Part shown: positions 9,480 through 18,387 of the stretch, piece after piece
Layout of the letters: every line of letters starts with the position of its first letter
How positions within the stretch are numbered: position 1 is the first letter of the stretch
DNA from: an uncultured Monoglobus sp.
GTDB lineage: Bacteria; Bacillota; Clostridia; Monoglobales; Monoglobaceae
Length of the DNA stretch: 34,297 nt
NCBI GenBank assembly: GCA_947624495.1
Contig: CANQKP010000005.1
Span: 1 to 34,297, forward strand
Reading direction: 5' to 3'
The notes under the pieces: generated by a model
The model's database searches: none
Seen by the model: the letters and a program-made list of their open reading frames with translations, nothing else
Told to the model about the DNA's origin: nothing
Translations under genes and position numbers: made by a program

Positions 9480-9905
9480 ATGTATGCGGTTAATGCGACA
9501 GATGTGAGGAAGCATTGGAGCGAAGTTATTGACAGTGTTATTCGGGAAAAACCGACTTTTATTAAACGCACTCGTGATTGTGTTGTTTTGACAAATGAAG
9601 CGTTGTTTTCCGAAATGCTTTCCGCCTATAAGTTTTCGGCAATAAAGCACATCGAGGACGACGGCAGTATTACGCTTTCATTACGCGAAATTGACCTTGT
9701 GGCAAACGCGCCCACCGAAGACGAAGCAAAACTTTTGCTTGCAAAGGATATATTGGATTACGCAAATGATTACTATAATGAATTTGCTTATTGGTCGAGC
9801 GCTCCAAACAGAAAGCCCCATATCCCCTATGTTCTCAGAGCAATTATGCTTGATGATATTCACAAGATCGGAGAGTGTATATCGTGCCAAGCTGGAAAGA
9901 ACTAA
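9480..9905 (+). CDS. Antitoxin: Phd/YefM-like N-terminus with HicB-like C-terminal segment
   Basis: MYAVNATDVRKHWSEVIDSVIREKPTFIKRTRDCVVLTNEALFSEML (Phd-like) followed by FSAIKHIEDDGSITLSLREIDLVANAPTEDEAKLLLAKDILDYANDYYNE (HicB-like pattern); RBS AAGGAG 9465-9470 favours ATG 9480. Confidence 0.65.
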   Translation: MYAVNATDVRKHWSEVIDSVIREKPTFIKRTRDCVVLTNEALFSEMLSAYKFSAIKHIEDDGSITLSLREIDLVANAPTEDEAKLLLAKDILDYANDYYNEFAYWSSAPNRKPHIPYVLRAIMLDDIHKIGECISCQAGKN

Positions 9906-10102
9906 GGAGATTTTGTGAGCGTGACGGATGGGAGTTGTATAAGAATACCGACCATTATTTTTATCGAAAAATATGTAATGACGGAAGTATAAAACGCACA
10001 AAGGTTTCACGCGGCAACGGGGAGATCAAGGGACATTTATGGAAAGAAATATTGAAAAAACAGCTGCAAGTAACCGAGGAATATTTTAATAAAATAATAT
10101 AG
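9884..10102 (+). CDS. HicA-like mRNA interferase toxin
   Basis: (V)PSWKELRRFCERDGWELYKNTDHYFYRKICNDGSIKRTKVSRGNGEIKGHLWKEILKKQLQVTEEYFNKI; HicA-like W-K-E-L…G-W…DH-Y; GTG 9884 with RBS GGAGAG 9870-9875; overlaps antitoxin. Confidence 0.7.
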   Translation: MPSWKELRRFCERDGWELYKNTDHYFYRKICNDGSIKRTKVSRGNGEIKGHLWKEILKKQLQVTEEYFNKII

Positions 10103-10122
10103 ACGGCAAAAATGTACGCCGC

Positions 10123-10158
10123 AAACACCGCCAAGCATCATCGCTTGACGGTGTTTTT
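10123..10158 (+). terminator. Intrinsic terminator downstream of the TA module
   Basis: AAACACCGCCAAGC-atcatc-GCTTGACGGTGTTT followed by TTCTTAT; 13 of 14 bp. Confidence 0.75.
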
Positions 10159-10220
10159 CTTATATGAACTTCTTTTTTTAACAGAAATATTAAATTATTT
10201 TATAAAATTTAATAAAATGT

Positions 10221-10250
10221 TTAGACATTTCAAGAAAGTTATGGTATAAT
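10221..10250 (+). promoter_or_regulatory. Extended -10 promoter of the two-component operon
   Basis: TTAGAC - 18 nt - TATAAT with TGG directly before the -10 (ATGGTATAAT, 10241-10250). Confidence 0.5.
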
Positions 10251-10287
10251 GAGATTTAAAGCAAAATATTAAAGAGGGGTGTCTGTT

Positions 10288-10983
10288 ATGGAAACCAAAA
10301 CCAAGATACTTATTGTTGACGATGAAGAAAACATATGCGAGCTTGTTCGGCTATACATTGAGAAGGAGGGCTTTGAATCAATAATCGCCCACGACGGTCA
10401 GGAGGCAGTCGCCAAGTTCAATACCGAAAAGCCTGATCTTATACTGCTTGACATAATGCTTCCGATAAAAGACGGCTGGCAGGTTTGCCGCGAGATACGC
10501 GCCCAGAGCAATATTCCGATAATCATGCTCACCGCAAAGGGCGAGACCTTTGACAAGGTACTCGGCTTGGAGCTTGGCGCGGATGATTATGTGGTCAAGC
10601 CCTTTGAACCCAAGGAGCTTATTGCAAGAATTCGCGCAGTCCTGCGGCGCAGCGCAGGTGCCGAGGAGGAAAAGAGCGATGACGATGAGCTTGTTTTCGA
10701 CGGGCTTAAGATCAATCAATCGACTTATGAGGTATATATTGACGACAAAAAGATAGAAATGCCGCCAAAGGAGTTTGAACTTCTTTACTTTCTTGCCAAG
10801 AACACCAACAAAGTGTTTACCCGCGACCAGCTGCTTGACGAGATATGGGGCTATGAATTCTTCGGCGACTCCAGAACTGTTGACGTCCACATCAAGCGCA
10901 TACGCGAAAAATTAGAGGGCGGCGACAGGAACTGGGCGCTTAAAACAGTATGGGGAGTAGGATACAAATTTGAGGTGAGCTAA
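10288..10983 (+). CDS. OmpR/PhoB-family response regulator
   Basis: KILIVDDEENICELVRLYIEKEGF, DLILLDIMLP, IIMLTAKGE, VVKPFEPKEL, C-terminal winged helix (FTRDQLLDEIWGYEFFGDSRTVDVHIKRIREKLE). RBS AGAGGGG, ATG at 10288. Confidence 0.93.
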   Translation: METKTKILIVDDEENICELVRLYIEKEGFESIIAHDGQEAVAKFNTEKPDLILLDIMLPIKDGWQVCREIRAQSNIPIIMLTAKGETFDKVLGLELGADDYVVKPFEPKELIARIRAVLRRSAGAEEEKSDDDELVFDGLKINQSTYEVYIDDKKIEMPPKEFELLYFLAKNTNKVFTRDQLLDEIWGYEFFGDSRTVDVHIKRIREKLEGGDRNWALKTVWGVGYKFEVS

Positions 10984-12420
10984 TTGTTCGGCAAAACTAT
11001 ATTTTCCAGAGTATTATTCACCAACCTTGCCACGGTGCTTATCGGAATAATCATTCTCGCTTCGCTGCAAATGGTGCTGATGAATAACTTTATTTCCCGC
11101 CAGAGCGAGAACGCGCTCAGTAAAAACGCCGACTCTATCGTAAGCCTTATCAACAACGGCATATCAAGAGAAAATTTGGAGTCGGTACTCACGGGATTTT
11201 CACGCAGCAGCAACAACCATATAATAATAACCGACTCAAACGGCTCGGTGCTGGTAAACACCACCGACAGCGGATACTGGTCAAGCCGTGAAAGCTCCGT
11301 TCCGGTCGAGCTGCTCCGCGAGGTACTTTCGGGAAAGCGCAACACCGTTATGGGAACCATGAACGGCACATTTAACGAGACAATGTTCACTCTTGAGGTC
11401 CCGATATGGAACAGCAATAACGACACAGTTTACGGCGCGGTGCTTATCAGCACGCCCATACCCCAGCAAAGGAACAACCTGCACGAAATGTTCAAAATCC
11501 TGTTGTTCTCCGCCTTGGTGGTATTCATTGTTTCGATAATACTTTCATATATGCTCTCTAAAATTCTCGCCAGCCCGATACGGCGTGTAAGCAGCAGCGT
11601 GCGTGAATTTGCGGAAGGCAACATGAAGTCAAGAGTGGAGATTGACAGGGTCGATGAAAACGTTGCGGAGCTTACCGAGCTTGCCGACTCTTTTAACCAT
11701 ATGGCAGACGCTATCGAACGCTCTGAGGATGTGAGAATGAACTTTATATCGGATGTATCTCACGAGCTGAGAACACCGATGACAACAATCGGCGGATTTA
11801 TTGACGGCATTTTGGACGGAACTGTTCCGGCGGACAAGCAGCAGACTTATCTTAAAATCGTCAAGGACGAGGTTACGCGTCTGACGCGCCTGGTAAACAC
11901 TTTTTTGGATATTACCCGTATGCAGTCGGACAAGTTTAATTTGACGATCTCCGACTTTGACATAAACGAGGTAATAAGGCTGATCATAATCGGACTCGGA
12001 AACAAGATCGACCAAAAAAATCTCGATATAGACCTGGTGTTTGACCGCGATGTAAGCTATGTCAAAGCGGACGCCGACAAGATAAAAATGGTACTCACGA
12101 ACCTGATTGACAACGCGATAAAATTTACCGATGAAAACGGCAAAATCACAATCACAACACGCGTTAAAGGCGGCGAGGTCCAGATCTCGGTACACAATAC
12201 AGGCATCGGAATACCCAAAGAACAGCAGAAAATTATATTCGAGCGTCTTTACAAGGTGGACAAATCGAGGGCTATCAACAAAGAGGGTACCGGCATAGGG
12301 CTGTATATAGCAAAGAGTATGCTTACGGCTCACGGCAAAGACATAAAAGTAAACAGCGTTGAGGGCGAATACGCCGAATTCACGTTCAGCCTTGACAAAG
12401 GCAAGGCTCCGAAGCAGTAA
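10984..12420 (+). CDS. Sensor histidine kinase (HAMP, HisKA, HATPase_c)
   Basis: Two TM segments, HAMP, FISDVSHELRTPMTTIGGFIDGILDGTVP H-box, LTNLIDNAIKFT N-box, GTGIGLYIAKSML G-box; starts (TTG) immediately after the RR stop. Confidence 0.93.
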   Translation: MFGKTIFSRVLFTNLATVLIGIIILASLQMVLMNNFISRQSENALSKNADSIVSLINNGISRENLESVLTGFSRSSNNHIIITDSNGSVLVNTTDSGYWSSRESSVPVELLREVLSGKRNTVMGTMNGTFNETMFTLEVPIWNSNNDTVYGAVLISTPIPQQRNNLHEMFKILLFSALVVFIVSIILSYMLSKILASPIRRVSSSVREFAEGNMKSRVEIDRVDENVAELTELADSFNHMADAIERSEDVRMNFISDVSHELRTPMTTIGGFIDGILDGTVPADKQQTYLKIVKDEVTRLTRLVNTFLDITRMQSDKFNLTISDFDINEVIRLIIIGLGNKIDQKNLDIDLVFDRDVSYVKADADKIKMVLTNLIDNAIKFTDENGKITITTRVKGGEVQISVHNTGIGIPKEQQKIIFERLYKVDKSRAINKEGTGIGLYIAKSMLTAHGKDIKVNSVEGEYAEFTFSLDKGKAPKQ

Positions 12421-12429
12421 GGAGAACTT

Positions 12430-12822
12430 ATGAAACCACAGATCATATTTTTAAACGTTTCCGATGAAAAAATCAAAAAGCTCAAGCCTGTTTTGGGACT
12501 TATGGGAATTCGCATAACGGTGATCGACAGCAGCCGCCTTAACGACACGGTGGGTCATATTGCCTATCCGGATATGTTTGAAAACGATTCTGCAGACGGG
12601 AAAACGCAAGAATTTAACGATGAATTCATGCTGATTTGCGGCATGGACGGAAAAATGCTTGACACTGTGCTGAATTTTATGCGCGGCGCAAAACAGAGCA
12701 TCGCGCTTAAGGCAATGCTGACCGAGACAAACAGCCTCTGGAGCCTCAGCCGCCTGATAAGCGAGATAAGCGCGGAGCGTATGATGATCGCGGCTCAGCG
12801 CCAAAATAAAAACAAAAATTAA
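12430..12822 (+). CDS. DUF3783-like protein
   Basis: FMLICGMDGKMLDTVLNFMRGAKQSIALKAMLTETNSLWSLSRLISEISAERMMI resembles DUF3783 (…IPLKAVLT..N..W.. pattern). Confidence 0.55.
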   Translation: MKPQIIFLNVSDEKIKKLKPVLGLMGIRITVIDSSRLNDTVGHIAYPDMFENDSADGKTQEFNDEFMLICGMDGKMLDTVLNFMRGAKQSIALKAMLTETNSLWSLSRLISEISAERMMIAAQRQNKNKN

Positions 12823-12846
12823 TGTTTGGAGAAACGGAGAAATTAT

Positions 12847-14826
12847 ATGTGCGCTAAGAAATATGATAATCAAAGTATAACCGCCTTAAAGGGCGCGGAC
12901 AGAGTCCGCAAACGCCCCGCGGTTATTTTCGGTTCGGACGGTATTGACGGCTGCGAACATTCCGTGTTTGAGATCCTGTCCAACTCAATCGACGAGGCGC
13001 GGGAAGGCTACGGCGACGTTATCACGATAACTCGTTTTCTCGACAAATCAATTGAGATCGAGGATTTTGGGCGCGGAATACCGGTCGACTATAACGAACG
13101 CGAAAAGAAGTTCAACTGGGAACTTGTTTTCTGCGAGCTGTACGCCGGAGGAAAATATAAGAACAACACCGGCGGCAACTATGAGTTCAGCCTCGGTCTG
13201 AACGGTCTCGGACTGTGCGCCACCCAGTACAGCTCCGAGTTCATGAGCGTTACCATACTGCGCGACGGCTATAAGTATGAGCTTGAATTTAAAAAAGGCA
13301 AAAACGTTGGCGGGCTTATGAGGACCCAGTTCCGGCACCGCCACACCGGCTCAAAAATTCTGTGGCGTCCTGACATCAAGGTGTTTACCGATATAGATAT
13401 TCCAATTGACTACTACAAAGACACCCTTAAGCGTCAGGCGGTGGTCAATCCCGGCATACGGTTCGTGCTTAAAAACGAGACCGCGAAGGGTAAATTCGAG
13501 GAATTTGAATATGTTTACGAGAACGGAATTGTCGATTATGTGCGCGAGCTGAGCGAAGACAAGGCGTTTACCGAACCATACTTTGCGGAGGCTGAGCGCA
13601 GCGGCAGGGACCGCGAGGACCTGCCTGAATACAAGCTCAAAATGAGCTTCGCATTCTGCTTTTCAAACGAGATAAGCACGACCCAGTACTATCACAATTC
13701 CAGCTTCCTGGAATACGGCGGCTCGCCGGACAAAGCGGTCCGCAACGCGTTCGTGTACTCAATCGACAAATATTTAAAAGCCGAAAACAAGTACAATAAA
13801 AACGAGGGCAAGATCCAGTACAGCGATATTCAGGACAGCCTTATCTTAGTCTCAAACTCCTACTCTACCATGACAAGCTATGAAAATCAGACCAAAAAGG
13901 CTATCAACAATAAATTTATTCAAGACGCGATGACCGAGTTTCTGCGCAAGACTCTTGACATATATTTCATCGAAAACAAAATGGAAGCGGACAAAATCTG
14001 CAGCCAGATACTTGTCAATAAGCGCAGCCGCGAGACGGCGGAAAAGACGCGCATAAACGTTAAGAAAAAACTGGGCGGCAGTCTCGATGTTTCAAACAGG
14101 GTCAAAAAGTTTGTCGACTGCCGAAGCAAGGATCCGGAAAAGCGGGAGGTTTACATTGTTGAGGGCGACTCCGCATTAGGAGCCTGCAAATTGGGACGGG
14201 ACAGCGAGTTTCAGGCAATAATCCCGCTCAGAGGCAAAATTCTCAACTGTCTGAAGGCGGAATACGACAAGATATTTAACAGCGATGTAATTGTTGACCT
14301 GCTGCGTGTCCTGGGCTGCGGAGTTGAGATAAAATCAAAACACAACAAAGATTTAAGCTCCTTCGACCTTTCAAATCTGCGCTGGAGCAAGATAATTATC
14401 TGCACCGATGCGGATGTGGACGGTTATCATATACGCACTCAGGTTTTGGCAATGATTTACCGTCTGGTCCCCACGCTGATTGAAATGGGGTACGTGTACA
14501 TTGCCGAGTCGCCGCTTTATGAGATCAACACACGCAAGGACACCTACTTTGCGTTTAACGAGCAGGAAAAGACCGATATTCTGGGCAGGCTCGAAGGTCA
14601 GAAGTATTCAGTGCAACGCAGCAAAGGTCTGGGTGAAAACCAGCCTGATATGATGTGGCGCACAACGATGAATCCTGAAACACGGCGGCTTATAAAAGTG
14701 ATGCCCGGCGACATTCAAAAAACGCAGGAGGTTTTCGACCTGCTGCTGGGCGACAACCTGACCGGCAGAAAAGAGCATATAGCCGAAACCGGACACAACT
14801 ATATTGATATGATCGACGTATCATAA
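12847..14826 (+). CDS. Divergent type IIA topoisomerase B subunit (ParE/GyrB-like)
   Basis: ADRVRKRPAVIFGSDG, ILSNSIDEAREGYGD, EDFGRGIPVD, YAGGKY, SLGLNGLG; TOPRIM VEGDSALGACKLGRDSEFQAIIPLRGKILNCLKA…CTDADVDGYHIRTQ; RYKGLGE-equivalent RSKGLGENQPDMMW. RBS GGAGA then ATG 12847. Confidence 0.88.
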   Translation: MCAKKYDNQSITALKGADRVRKRPAVIFGSDGIDGCEHSVFEILSNSIDEAREGYGDVITITRFLDKSIEIEDFGRGIPVDYNEREKKFNWELVFCELYAGGKYKNNTGGNYEFSLGLNGLGLCATQYSSEFMSVTILRDGYKYELEFKKGKNVGGLMRTQFRHRHTGSKILWRPDIKVFTDIDIPIDYYKDTLKRQAVVNPGIRFVLKNETAKGKFEEFEYVYENGIVDYVRELSEDKAFTEPYFAEAERSGRDREDLPEYKLKMSFAFCFSNEISTTQYYHNSSFLEYGGSPDKAVRNAFVYSIDKYLKAENKYNKNEGKIQYSDIQDSLILVSNSYSTMTSYENQTKKAINNKFIQDAMTEFLRKTLDIYFIENKMEADKICSQILVNKRSRETAEKTRINVKKKLGGSLDVSNRVKKFVDCRSKDPEKREVYIVEGDSALGACKLGRDSEFQAIIPLRGKILNCLKAEYDKIFNSDVIVDLLRVLGCGVEIKSKHNKDLSSFDLSNLRWSKIIICTDADVDGYHIRTQVLAMIYRLVPTLIEMGYVYIAESPLYEINTRKDTYFAFNEQEKTDILGRLEGQKYSVQRSKGLGENQPDMMWRTTMNPETRRLIKVMPGDIQKTQEVFDLLLGDNLTGRKEHIAETGHNYIDMIDVS

Positions 14827-14927
14827 CCCAGCTATCAGAGATACGCGCATCCATATTGGTAACCACTGCCGTGAGGCTGCCATAAAAGCAGACCGAGAAT
14901 AGTAAAATATAATTAAAGGAACAAGAC

Positions 14928-17120
14928 ATGAAGAACAAAAAACCAATTATAAAAGAACAACAGATCACAGATACCCTGGAAGAGAATTATATGCCGTACG
15001 CCATGAGCGTAATCGTCTCCAGAGCGATACCGGAGATCGACGGTCTTAAACCGTCTCACCGAAAGCTGCTTTACACGATGTACAAAATGGGACTGCTCTC
15101 CGGCGGGCTGACAAAATCAGCCAACATTGTGGGTCAGACTATGCGTCTCAACCCTCACGGAGACGCGGCAATATATGAGACCCTCGTCCGCCTGACCGAC
15201 GGCAACGGCGCTTTGCTGCTCCCTCCGGTCAAATCAAAGGGCAACTTCGGACGGGTGTACTCGCGTGATATGGCATATGCGGCGGCAAGGTATACCGAGG
15301 CGAAGCTTAATCCCATATGCGCCGAGCTGTTTGGCGACATCGACAAAAACACCGTTGACTTCACAGACAATTATGACGGCACAATGCAGGAACCGACTCT
15401 GCTTCCGACCACCTTCCCGAATATTCTTGCAAACCCCAATCAGGGCATTGCCGTCGGAATGGCGTCCAACATATGCTGCTTTAACCTTCGCGAGCTGTGC
15501 GGTGCCACAATCGAGGTCATGAAGGATCCGGAAACCGATCTGTCCGAAATTATGCCGGCGCCGGATTTTCCAACCGGCGGACAGCTGCTTTATGACAAAT
15601 CCGAAATTGACGAAATCTATCGGACCGGACGCGGCTCTGTCAAGGTTCGGGCAAAATATAAATATGACAAAAAGCAAAATTGCATAGATATATACGAAAT
15701 ACCTTACAGCACTACCGTTGAAGTGATAATTGATAAGATCGTGGATCTGGTCAAGGCGGGCAAGGCGAGAGAAATCTCTGACATTCGCGACGAGACGGAT
15801 CTGAGCGGACTTAAGATAACCATAGACTTAAAGCGCGGCACCGACCCGGATCAGCTTATGGCAAAGCTCTACAAAATGACCGCGCTTCAGGACAGCTTCG
15901 GCTGTAACTTCAATATTCTGGTCGAGGGTTCGCCCATGGTCCTCGGAGTAAACGACATACTCTGCGAATGGCTCAGGTTCAGGCGCAGCTGTGTAAAGCG
16001 CGCGCTGAGCTTTGACATTGAGAAAAAGAGCGACAAGCTGCATCTGCTTGAAGGTCTGGCTCTGATTTTGCTGGATATCGACAAGGCAATCAAAATTGTC
16101 CGCGAAACCGAGGACGACGCTATGGTTATCCCAAATCTGATGAAGGGATTTAACATAACCAAGGTGCAGGCTGAGTTCGTGGCGGAAATAAAGCTGCGCA
16201 ACCTTAACAAGGACTATATTTTAAAGCGCACAGCCGAGATCGAAAACCTGAAAAGCGAGCTTGAAGAGCTGCGCAGAACCGTTGAAAGCAAGCGCAGGAT
16301 AGACAAGCTGATCGAAAAGCAGCTTAAGCAGATAGCGAAAAAATACGGCTCCGACCGCAGGACGGAAATTATATCAGCCGACGACGCAGTCCTTCCAAGT
16401 GAAGAAGAGACAATTCCGGACTACAGCGTAAAGCTGTTCAGGACCCGCGACGGATACCTGAAAAAGATCTCGCTGGTGTCTCTGCGTACCAGCGGAGAGC
16501 AACGGGTCAAGGAAGGCGACGAGCTTGTTCAGGAAGTCGATGCAAAAAACAGCAGCGAGGTCATCTTCTTTGCCGAGGGCGGAACGGCGTACAAAATGAA
16601 GGCGTACGATATTCCTGACAGCAAAGCGAGTCTTTTGGGCGACTTTATTCCAAATCTTTTGGGGCTTACCGAAAAAGAATCTATACTCGGTATGGCTGTG
16701 ACAGACGACTTTAAGGGCGAGCTGCTGTTCTGCTTTGAAAACGGTAAGGCGGCAAAGGTCCCGCTTGCGGCGTACCAAACCAAAACCAACCGCAAAAAGC
16801 TGACCGGCGCGTTTTCCGCAAAGTCTCCCCTTACGGCAACGTTCTTCATACCCGAAGGCGAGAAGCACGACATTGTGCTTTTTTCGGACAAAGACAGAGC
16901 GGTGGTGTTCAGCACCGAAAAAATACCTCTGAAGTCGACCCGCTCCACCCAGGGCGTAAACGTCATGACATCCCGCAAGGGCAGCAAAGTCGCCCGCGGA
17001 ACATATGCGGAGGACTCCGGACTTGTGAACGTTTCACGGTTCAGAACCAAGACCCTGCCGGCAGTCGGAGCGACCGTCCGCGACGTTGACCTCGGTATTG
17101 AGCAAATCAGCATGGATTAA
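14928..17120 (+). CDS. Divergent type IIA topoisomerase A subunit (ParC/GyrA-like)
   Basis: YMPYAMSVIVSRAIPEIDGLKPSHRKLLYTMYKMG, VGQTMRLNPHGDAAIYETLVRLTD, catalytic AAARYTEAKL, PTTFPNILANPNQGIAVGMASNI; C-terminal propeller repeats. Confidence 0.9.
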   Translation: MKNKKPIIKEQQITDTLEENYMPYAMSVIVSRAIPEIDGLKPSHRKLLYTMYKMGLLSGGLTKSANIVGQTMRLNPHGDAAIYETLVRLTDGNGALLLPPVKSKGNFGRVYSRDMAYAAARYTEAKLNPICAELFGDIDKNTVDFTDNYDGTMQEPTLLPTTFPNILANPNQGIAVGMASNICCFNLRELCGATIEVMKDPETDLSEIMPAPDFPTGGQLLYDKSEIDEIYRTGRGSVKVRAKYKYDKKQNCIDIYEIPYSTTVEVIIDKIVDLVKAGKAREISDIRDETDLSGLKITIDLKRGTDPDQLMAKLYKMTALQDSFGCNFNILVEGSPMVLGVNDILCEWLRFRRSCVKRALSFDIEKKSDKLHLLEGLALILLDIDKAIKIVRETEDDAMVIPNLMKGFNITKVQAEFVAEIKLRNLNKDYILKRTAEIENLKSELEELRRTVESKRRIDKLIEKQLKQIAKKYGSDRRTEIISADDAVLPSEEETIPDYSVKLFRTRDGYLKKISLVSLRTSGEQRVKEGDELVQEVDAKNSSEVIFFAEGGTAYKMKAYDIPDSKASLLGDFIPNLLGLTEKESILGMAVTDDFKGELLFCFENGKAAKVPLAAYQTKTNRKKLTGAFSAKSPLTATFFIPEGEKHDIVLFSDKDRAVVFSTEKIPLKSTRSTQGVNVMTSRKGSKVARGTYAEDSGLVNVSRFRTKTLPAVGATVRDVDLGIEQISMD

Positions 17121-17131
17121 TATATTAAACA

Positions 17132-17168
17132 ATGCTCAATCAAAGTCTGACAGATTTTGATTGAGCAT
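17132..17168. terminator. Bidirectional terminator-like hairpin between convergent parC-like and thiI
   Basis: 13-bp perfect stem ATGCTCAATCAAA / TTTGATTGAGCAT with 11-nt loop between two convergent genes. Confidence 0.6.
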
Positions 17169-17175
17169 AATAAAT

Positions 17176-18360
17176 TTAGACCTTAATTATCTCAGCGTCC
17201 TCTATTGCCTTTTCAATCATTTCATCAATGTTCGTGAGGCTTTTTTCGGCTTCGGTTATCTCGTCAAGGCGCGGCTTTGTCTTAGGGTGCTTCGGCACAA
17301 ATATAGTGCAGCAGTCCTCATATGGCTGTATCGAAGTCTCGTAAGCGCCGATCTTTTTGGAGATCGCGGTGATCTCCTCCTTGTCCATTCCTATACATGG
17401 TCTGAACACCGGCAAATTCACGGCGGAATTTGTGCAGTAAAGCGCCTCCATGGTCTGACTTGCCACCTGACCTATACTCTCGCCGGTTATAAGCGCCATA
17501 TCTTTGTTTGACACGGCGATCCTTTCGGCTATGCGCATCATGATCCTGCGCATTATCACAGTCAGGTAATTCTTGGGACAGTTGTCAATTATATCAAGCT
17601 GAATATCGGTAAACGGCACAACATACAGCCGAATACCGCGGGTATAAGCCGACAGGATTTTCGCAAGGTCAACCACCTTATCCTTGGCACGCTCGCTGGT
17701 ATACGGCGGGCTGTGGAAGTAGACCGCGTCAAGCGCAACTCCGCGCTTTGAGATCATCCAGCCGGCGACCGGACTGTCAATACCACCGCTCAGCAGGAGT
17801 GCGGCGCGCCCGCCGGTGCCGACCGGCATACCGCCGGCGCCGCTGATTATGTCGGCAACTATATACGCGTCGTCGCGTATCTCGACCTGAACCAAAATGT
17901 CCGGATCGTGAACGTCGACTCTGATGTTCCTCCCGTCCTTGTTCACGGCGCGGAGAATGGCTCCTCCCACCTCGCGGCTTATTTCGGGAGATTTGAGCGG
18001 GAACCGTTTGTCCTCGCGCTTGGTTTCGACCTTAAAGCTCTTGCCGTCAATATCCATATCAAGCACGCACCGCGCCGCGGTCTCCTTTATGCTGTCCATT
18101 CCCTTCTCGCACCGTGCTGCCGGACAGATATTGACAATTCCGAACACCTTTTTAAGACGCTCGACCGCCTCATACATATCAATTCCCTCATCCAGCGCTT
18201 CAACATATATAGTGGACTGGGCTTTTTTTACACTGAATTTGCCCAAGGGCGCCAGCGCAGAATTGATGTTGTCGATCAGCTTCTGCTCGAACCGCGGGCG
18301 GTTGAGACCCTTAAGGGCTATCTCGCCGTACTTTAACAATAACAAGTTTGTCTTTTGCAT
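17176..18360 (-). CDS. thiI: tRNA 4-thiouridine sulfurtransferase ThiI
   Basis: LLLLKYGEIALKGLNRPRFEQKLIDNI, THUMP-like region, PP-loop ALLLSGGIDSPVAGWM, ALITGESIGQVASQTMEAL. Confidence 0.93.
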   Translation of the reverse strand: MQKTNLLLLKYGEIALKGLNRPRFEQKLIDNINSALAPLGKFSVKKAQSTIYVEALDEGIDMYEAVERLKKVFGIVNICPAARCEKGMDSIKETAARCVLDMDIDGKSFKVETKREDKRFPLKSPEISREVGGAILRAVNKDGRNIRVDVHDPDILVQVEIRDDAYIVADIISGAGGMPVGTGGRAALLLSGGIDSPVAGWMISKRGVALDAVYFHSPPYTSERAKDKVVDLAKILSAYTRGIRLYVVPFTDIQLDIIDNCPKNYLTVIMRRIMMRIAERIAVSNKDMALITGESIGQVASQTMEALYCTNSAVNLPVFRPCIGMDKEEITAISKKIGAYETSIQPYEDCCTIFVPKHPKTKPRLDEITEAEKSLTNIDEMIEKAIEDAEIIKV

Positions 18361-18387
18361 ATCTCTCTCCTGTTTATCATTTAAATT

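Noticed and set aside
11629-12333. 234-aa minus-strand ORF inside the histidine kinase
   Set aside because: Antisense to conserved HisKA/HATPase coding sequence; composition is that of a reverse-complement artefact.
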